Assembly (NCBI RefSeq): GCF_000368585.1
Contig: NZ_KB849558.1
Location: 298,858-362,857 of the forward strand
Reading direction: 5' to 3'
Length of the DNA: 64,000 nucleotides
DNA from: Acinetobacter venetianus RAG-1 = CIP 110063
GTDB taxonomy: Bacteria; Pseudomonadota; Gammaproteobacteria; Pseudomonadales; Moraxellaceae
The notes under the pieces are model-generated. The model worked only from the letters and a program-made list of their open reading frames with translations. It searched no databases and was not told the DNA's origin. This document shows positions 60,145-64,000 of the stretch, piece after piece. Numbering within the stretch: the stretch's first letter is position 1; each line of letters opens with the position of its first letter. The translations under genes and the position numbers were made by a program.

Positions 60145-60621
60145 ATGTCGTATTCAGTGAAATTTACTTTAAATCATGAACAAGACACTCAGCGTTTTGC
60201 ACAAGTACTCTCTCAGCATGTGCATGCTGGCATTATTTACTTAATTGGAGATTTGGGCGCTGGAAAAACCACATTTACCCGCTATTTTCTGCAAAATTTA
60301 GGTCATCAAGGCTCAGTCAAAAGTCCAACTTATACCTTGGTTGAACCTTATAATATTAATGGTCGCGACATTTTTCATTTCGATTTATATCGTTTGGATG
60401 ATCCTTATGAGTTGGAGCTCATGGGAATTCGTGACTATTTGGAAACACCTGATGCTTTATTTTTATTTGAATGGCCATCCAAAGGCGGTGAGGAAATTCC
60501 AAAAGCCGATGTGGTCATCGACATTCAAAAGTCAGAAGATGAGCTCACTCGATTTGTGACTTTAACTGTAGATTCTCAAGCACTGTCTCAAACGTTGCAG
60601 GAACAATTGCATGGCGCATGA
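60145..60621 (+). CDS. tsaE: tRNA threonylcarbamoyladenosine biosynthesis ATPase TsaE
   Basis: 158 residues from the ATG at 60145 ([16 protein letters not shown]); the frame opens 17 codons earlier at a GTG, with no better support. Walker [19 protein letters not shown] (about residues 32-49), then [12 protein letters not shown] and [19 protein letters not shown] typical of TsaE, and LFLFEWP. It works with TsaB, TsaC and TsaD to make t6A37. Its last codons overlap the mutL start (ATG at 60611), so the two are coupled. Confidence 0.95.
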   Translation: MSYSVKFTLNHEQDTQRFAQVLSQHVHAGIIYLIGDLGAGKTTFTRYFLQNLGHQGSVKSPTYTLVEPYNINGRDIFHFDLYRLDDPYELELMGIRDYLETPDALFLFEWPSKGGEEIPKADVVIDIQKSEDELTRFVTLTVDSQALSQTLQEQLHGA

Positions 60622-62590
60622 TTTAATAGATCGTACAACTCGCCGTATCCATACCCTTAATGCCGCATTAGCCAACCAAATTGCTGCGGGTGAGGTGATC
60701 GAACGCCCGTCATCCGTCGTAAAAGAATTGTTAGAAAACTCAATTGATGCTGGTGCGACTGAGTTGATCATTCGTGTGGCTCAGGGCGGTTCGACTTTAA
60801 TTGAAATCATTGATAATGGTAATGGCATTCACCCAGAAGATTTACCTTTGGCAGTGATGCGACATGCGACTAGTAAAATTCAAACTTCTGAAGACTTACA
60901 TGCGATTGTCAGCTTGGGCTTTCGTGGGGAAGCATTGGCATCCATCGCTGCAGTGTCTCGTTTAACTTTGACCAGCAGTCAAGATGAACAAGGCGTGGGT
61001 TATCAAGTAGAAGTCAATGGCACCGCTTTCGATCATCAGCAAGTTCAAGCAGTTGCTGCACAAAAAGGCACACATATTCGTGTTCAGGATTTATTTTTTA
61101 ATGTTCCTGCACGTCGTAAATTTCTAAAAAAGCCAACAACAGAATTTAACCATATTGAAGAAATTGTTCGCCGTTTGGCTTTAACACATTTCGATATTCG
61201 TTTTGTGCTTGAGCACAACGATAATATCCGTTTAAACCTACCTGTGGCTGATAGTGGTGAGTTACGTTACCAACGTGTTCAACAGTTACTCGGTCAACAA
61301 TTTATTCAAAATGCCTACTGGGTTGATGCTGAAAGTATCAATATGCGCTTATCTGGATGGTTGGGGCATCCTTCTGATGCGCGTGCACAAGCAGATTTGC
61401 AATATGTTTATGTAAATGGTCGTATTGTTAAAGACAAAACCATTTCACATGCGCTGCGTATGGCATATGAAGGTATTTTGCATGGTCATCAGCATTCTTC
61501 TTATTTGTTGTTTTTAGAAGTAGATCCTGAAAATATTGATGTCAATGTACATCCAACCAAGCATGAAATTCGCTTTCTAAATCAACGTGAAGTGCATGAA
61601 TTTGTGCGTCATTATGCCAAATCAACTTTATCGCAATTTCAAACAGCTAGTGCAGATTTAGCACAGGCAATGAAAACAGATGAAAGTACAACAGAAAACT
61701 TTGATTATCAGCCTCAGCCCAAATACCAAGAACAATTTAATTTACATCGTGCTGCGGTTGAAGCAGAGTCATCAGCCAATCAACATGTAGCTGTTTCAAC
61801 TGATTTATTGACTGAATTTAATCAAAGTCGTCCTCAAGCCGTAAATTATAATTCTGGATCACAAGAACCTCGTTATAATGGTTCTGCACAATTAAATAAT
61901 GCGCTTAAAACATATTTGGCGCCATTGCGTGGTGGAGAAACTCCTACCACCTTTGATCACGGGGAAGTTGAAAGTAATCAAACGGTTCCATCACGTGTGG
62001 ATGAATTTCCATTAGGTATTGCAATAGCACAACTTCATGGCATTTATATTCTTGCGCAAAATACCGAAGGCTTGATTATTGTTGATATGCATGCAGCACA
62101 CGAACGCATCTTATTACAACAAATGAAGTCAGCATGGGATAAACCTGAATTTTGGACATCGCAGCAATTATTGATTCCAAAAATTGTTTCAATTACGCGT
62201 ATGCAAGCCACTCGCATCGAAGATTTACAACCCCAATTACAACGACTCGGTTTGGAAGTCGATCAGTATGGGGATGATCAAGTGATCGTACGTGGTGTGC
62301 CTGCCATTTTACATAAAGCAGATTTTGAGAAATTGATTCCAGAATTGCTCAATGATCTTGATCCAAATGATGAAGCAAGAGGTTTATTGCAAAAACGTGA
62401 TGAATTACTCGCTGGTATGGCATGTCATGGCGCTGTGCGTGCTCATCGGCAGTTAAGCCTTTCTGAAATGAATGCTTTATTGCGTCAAATGGAACAAACT
62501 GAATTTGCTAGCCAATGTAATCATGGACGTCCGACTTGGCGTGCATTTCCACTGCATCAATTAGATAAATTATTTGCTCGAGGAGAGTAG
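60611..62590 (+). CDS. mutL: DNA mismatch repair protein MutL
   Basis: 659 residues. Links MutS recognition to strand removal. N-terminal GHKL ATPase motifs: [25 protein letters not shown] (near residue 24), [32 protein letters not shown]. The C-terminal dimerisation domain is present, with [18 protein letters not shown] near the end and [13 protein letters not shown]. The CxHGRP motif is intact, so an endonuclease function as in other non-enterobacterial MutL is possible, though the DQHA metal motif appears here as DMHAAHERI. It overlaps tsaE and is followed by miaA. Confidence 0.96.
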   Translation: MAHDLIDRTTRRIHTLNAALANQIAAGEVIERPSSVVKELLENSIDAGATELIIRVAQGGSTLIEIIDNGNGIHPEDLPLAVMRHATSKIQTSEDLHAIVSLGFRGEALASIAAVSRLTLTSSQDEQGVGYQVEVNGTAFDHQQVQAVAAQKGTHIRVQDLFFNVPARRKFLKKPTTEFNHIEEIVRRLALTHFDIRFVLEHNDNIRLNLPVADSGELRYQRVQQLLGQQFIQNAYWVDAESINMRLSGWLGHPSDARAQADLQYVYVNGRIVKDKTISHALRMAYEGILHGHQHSSYLLFLEVDPENIDVNVHPTKHEIRFLNQREVHEFVRHYAKSTLSQFQTASADLAQAMKTDESTTENFDYQPQPKYQEQFNLHRAAVEAESSANQHVAVSTDLLTEFNQSRPQAVNYNSGSQEPRYNGSAQLNNALKTYLAPLRGGETPTTFDHGEVESNQTVPSRVDEFPLGIAIAQLHGIYILAQNTEGLIIVDMHAAHERILLQQMKSAWDKPEFWTSQQLLIPKIVSITRMQATRIEDLQPQLQRLGLEVDQYGDDQVIVRGVPAILHKADFEKLIPELLNDLDPNDEARGLLQKRDELLAGMACHGAVRAHRQLSLSEMNALLRQMEQTEFASQCNHGRPTWRAFPLHQLDKLFARGE

Positions 62591-62596
62591 TTGTAC

Positions 62597-63541
62597 ATGT
62601 CAAATCAATTGCCCGTCATCAATTTAATGGGGCCTACCGCAAGTGGTAAAACTGCATTGGCATGTGAACTCTATGAGCGTGGTAATTTTGAACTGATTTC
62701 TGTTGATTCAGCCTTAGTTTATAAAGATATGGATATTGGTACGGCGAAACCGACCAAAGAAGAACAAGCACTTTATCCACATCATTTGATTGATATTATT
62801 ACGCCGTTGGAAGTGTATTCTGCAGCACAATTTGTCGAGGATGTTTGTCCTTTGATTGATGATATGCATGAGCGTGGGAAAACTCCCGTTCTCGTTGGTG
62901 GGACAATGTTATATTTCAAAGCACTGTTAGAGGGGCTTGCTGATAATTTACCAAATGCTGACCAAAATGTTCGTGATGCAATTACGGAAAAAGCGGAGCA
63001 GGAAGGGTGGCAGGCTGTCTATGATGAATTGGTTGCAGTAGATCCAATCGCTGGTCAAAAATTTAAAGTCTCTGATAAGCAAAGAATTATTCGCGCACTT
63101 GAAGTATATCGAATTACAGGTGAGCCAATAACAAAGTTACAGGCTGAACAACCTAAAAATCAACCTTACCGTTACACTTTTCATAACTACGCTTTGATGC
63201 CTGATCGGTTAGAATTACATAAACGCATTGAGCAAAGATTGAGCAAAATGTGGGAAATCGGTTTTTTAAATGAAGTGGAGGGCCTAATTGTAAAATACGA
63301 TTTAAATGATAATTTACCGTCTATGCGGTCTGTTGGTTATCGTCAAGCTTTAGATTTTTTACTAAAAAGTGACTTAAGTCTCGAAAATAAAGTAGAAATG
63401 GAGAACAAGGCGCTGTTTGCAACACGGCAACTGGCCAAACGTCAATACACTTGGTTACGTTCTTTGCAAGAAATACACGATTTTAAAACTTACGTGACGA
63501 TAAAGCAGGCGAAAGAAGACTTGCGAAACTTCTTTGGATAA
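62597..63541 (+). CDS. miaA: tRNA dimethylallyltransferase
   Basis: 314 residues from the ATG at 62597, with AGGAG 11 bases upstream; a TTG two codons earlier is the alternative. Adds the isopentenyl group to A37 of tRNAs reading U-starting codons. P-loop [18 protein letters not shown] (about residues 8-25), [19 protein letters not shown] (about 35-53) and [15 protein letters not shown] (about 100-114) are diagnostic. It directly follows mutL and precedes hfq, the standard enterobacterial-type order. Confidence 0.97.
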   Translation: MSNQLPVINLMGPTASGKTALACELYERGNFELISVDSALVYKDMDIGTAKPTKEEQALYPHHLIDIITPLEVYSAAQFVEDVCPLIDDMHERGKTPVLVGGTMLYFKALLEGLADNLPNADQNVRDAITEKAEQEGWQAVYDELVAVDPIAGQKFKVSDKQRIIRALEVYRITGEPITKLQAEQPKNQPYRYTFHNYALMPDRLELHKRIEQRLSKMWEIGFLNEVEGLIVKYDLNDNLPSMRSVGYRQALDFLLKSDLSLENKVEMENKALFATRQLAKRQYTWLRSLQEIHDFKTYVTIKQAKEDLRNFFG

Positions 63542-63632
63542 AGCAAAATTCGCAGGCTGTCTTTTTATAATTTTTAGTTGAAAAATAAAGATAGTTTTTT
63601 TGCGCTGATTTAAAAATTTTTTGGAGTTAAAA

Positions 63633-64000
63633 ATGTCTAAAGGTCAAACTTTACAAGATCCGTTCTTAAATTCTCTCCGTAAAGAACGTATTCCAGTTTC
63701 TATTTTCCTTGTGAACGGTATTAAATTGCAGGGGCATATTGAGTCTTTCGATCAATATGTTGTTTTATTAAAAAACACTGTAAGTCAAATGGTTTATAAA
63801 CACGCGATTTCTACAGTCGTTCCAGCACGTAACCCACGTCCAGCTGGTGCTCAAGGTGCTGGTGGCTTCCCTGCTCAAGGTGGTGCTACAGGTGGCTTCG
63901 GTGGTGGTCAAGGCGGCGGCTTCGGTGGCGGTCAAGGCGGTGGCTTTGGTGGCGGTCAAGGCGGCGGCTTCGGTGGTCAAGGTGGCTTCGGTGGTCAAGG
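63633..64000 (+). CDS. hfq: RNA chaperone Hfq with glycine-rich repeat tail (cut by window end)
   Basis: The ATG at 63633 follows GGAG. It encodes the Hfq core: [20 protein letters not shown], the Sm1 region [20 protein letters not shown] and Sm2 [11 protein letters not shown] (to about residue 65). The frame then continues into a Pro/Ala/Gly linker and tandem [15 protein letters not shown] repeats to the window end, where it is still open (about 122 codons seen). Hfq hexamers pair small RNAs with mRNAs; the long Gly/Phe/Gln tail is a known trait of Acinetobacter and relatives. It follows miaA by 91 bases. Confidence 0.95.
   Translation, partial: MSKGQTLQDPFLNSLRKERIPVSIFLVNGIKLQGHIESFDQYVVLLKNTVSQMVYKHAISTVVPARNPRPAGAQGAGGFPAQGGATGGFGGGQGGGFGGGQGGGFGGGQGGGFGGQGGFGGQ
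63891..64000 (+). repeat. Tandem 21-24-base repeat in the hfq tail
   Basis: Units encoding GGFGGGQ and GGGFGGGQ recur in frame from 63891 to the window end, with small codon differences (GGCTTC versus GGCTTT). Such repeats can vary in copy number between strains. Confidence 0.8.

Noticed and set aside
63768..63998. 76-codon minus-strand frame rich in Thr and Ala at the window end
   Set aside because: It is the complement of the repetitive hfq tail; its low complexity comes from the repeats.

Overview
The window looks like a chromosomal segment of an Acinetobacter species (Moraxellaceae). I base this on the AT-rich, low-GC sequence, the strong preference for A/T-ending codons, and several lineage traits: an Hfq with a long Gly/Phe/Gln repeat tail, a CsrA with an extended C-terminus, a HisZ gene next to purA, and typical gene orders (prmA–DUF3426–fis–purH–purD, alaS–lysC–csrA, rpsF–rpsR–rplI–dnaB–alr, cyoABCDE, tsaE–mutL–miaA–hfq). 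Nothing resembles an insertion sequence, prophage, CRISPR array, rRNA or tRNA. It is mostly core genome with small accessory patches.

Layout. 1-6.7 kb (minus strand): purine biosynthesis (purD, purH), a Fis-type regulator, a zinc-ribbon DUF3426 membrane protein, PrmA and a small exported protein. 6.9-8.8 kb: mnmG. 8.9-11 kb: a fatty-acid-hydroxylase-like membrane enzyme behind an AraC-type regulator, and a small unknown protein. 11.6-13.8 kb: a TonB-dependent siderophore receptor behind a Fur-box-like site. 14.1-17.1 kb: a small exported peptide, an AzgA-type purine permease and an adenine-deaminase-type enzyme, together a purine salvage pair. 17.1-19.4 kb: cytochrome b561, a small lipoprotein, a frameshifted paralogue of it, and rnhB. 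19.4-24 kb (minus): csrA, lysC, alaS. 24.2-27.5 kb: an Epd/GapA-family dehydrogenase, a coiled-coil membrane protein, a GNAT enzyme and a lipoprotein. 27.7-30.3 kb: hisZ, purA.

30.6-36.8 kb is the most unusual block. A WYL-domain regulator is divergent from a four-gene operon: circularly permuted ATP-grasp, a short alpha-E protein, transglutaminase and Anbu (proteasome-like protease). 36.8-40.7 kb (minus): alr, dnaB, and the rplI/rpsR/rpsF ribosomal operon, whose leader appears to hold a promoter inside an inverted repeat and an S6:S18-type hairpin over the ribosome binding site. 40.7-43.6 kb: a DUF3142 lipoprotein coupled to a large unknown exported protein. 43.7-48.6 kb: cyoEDCBA, with a long perfect inverted repeat in the leader. 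48.9-53.1 kb: an RDD membrane protein, then ppsA and its regulator ppsR in divergent orientation. 53.4-60 kb: a PAS-GGDEF-EAL protein, a luciferase-like oxidoreductase, a glycine-zipper protein, an RsuA-type pseudouridine synthase, a GNAT enzyme, an orphan RelB/DinJ-like protein and an RluA-type pseudouridine synthase. 60.1-64 kb: tsaE, mutL, miaA and the start of hfq, cut by the window end.

Most transcription units are bounded by clear intrinsic terminators. The items most worth a second look are the Anbu operon, a possible plus-strand small RNA with GGA motifs next to csrA, the structured leaders of rpsF and cyoA, the internal start in lysC, the palindromes upstream of fis where dusB sits in related genomes, and the frameshifted small-protein paralogue.
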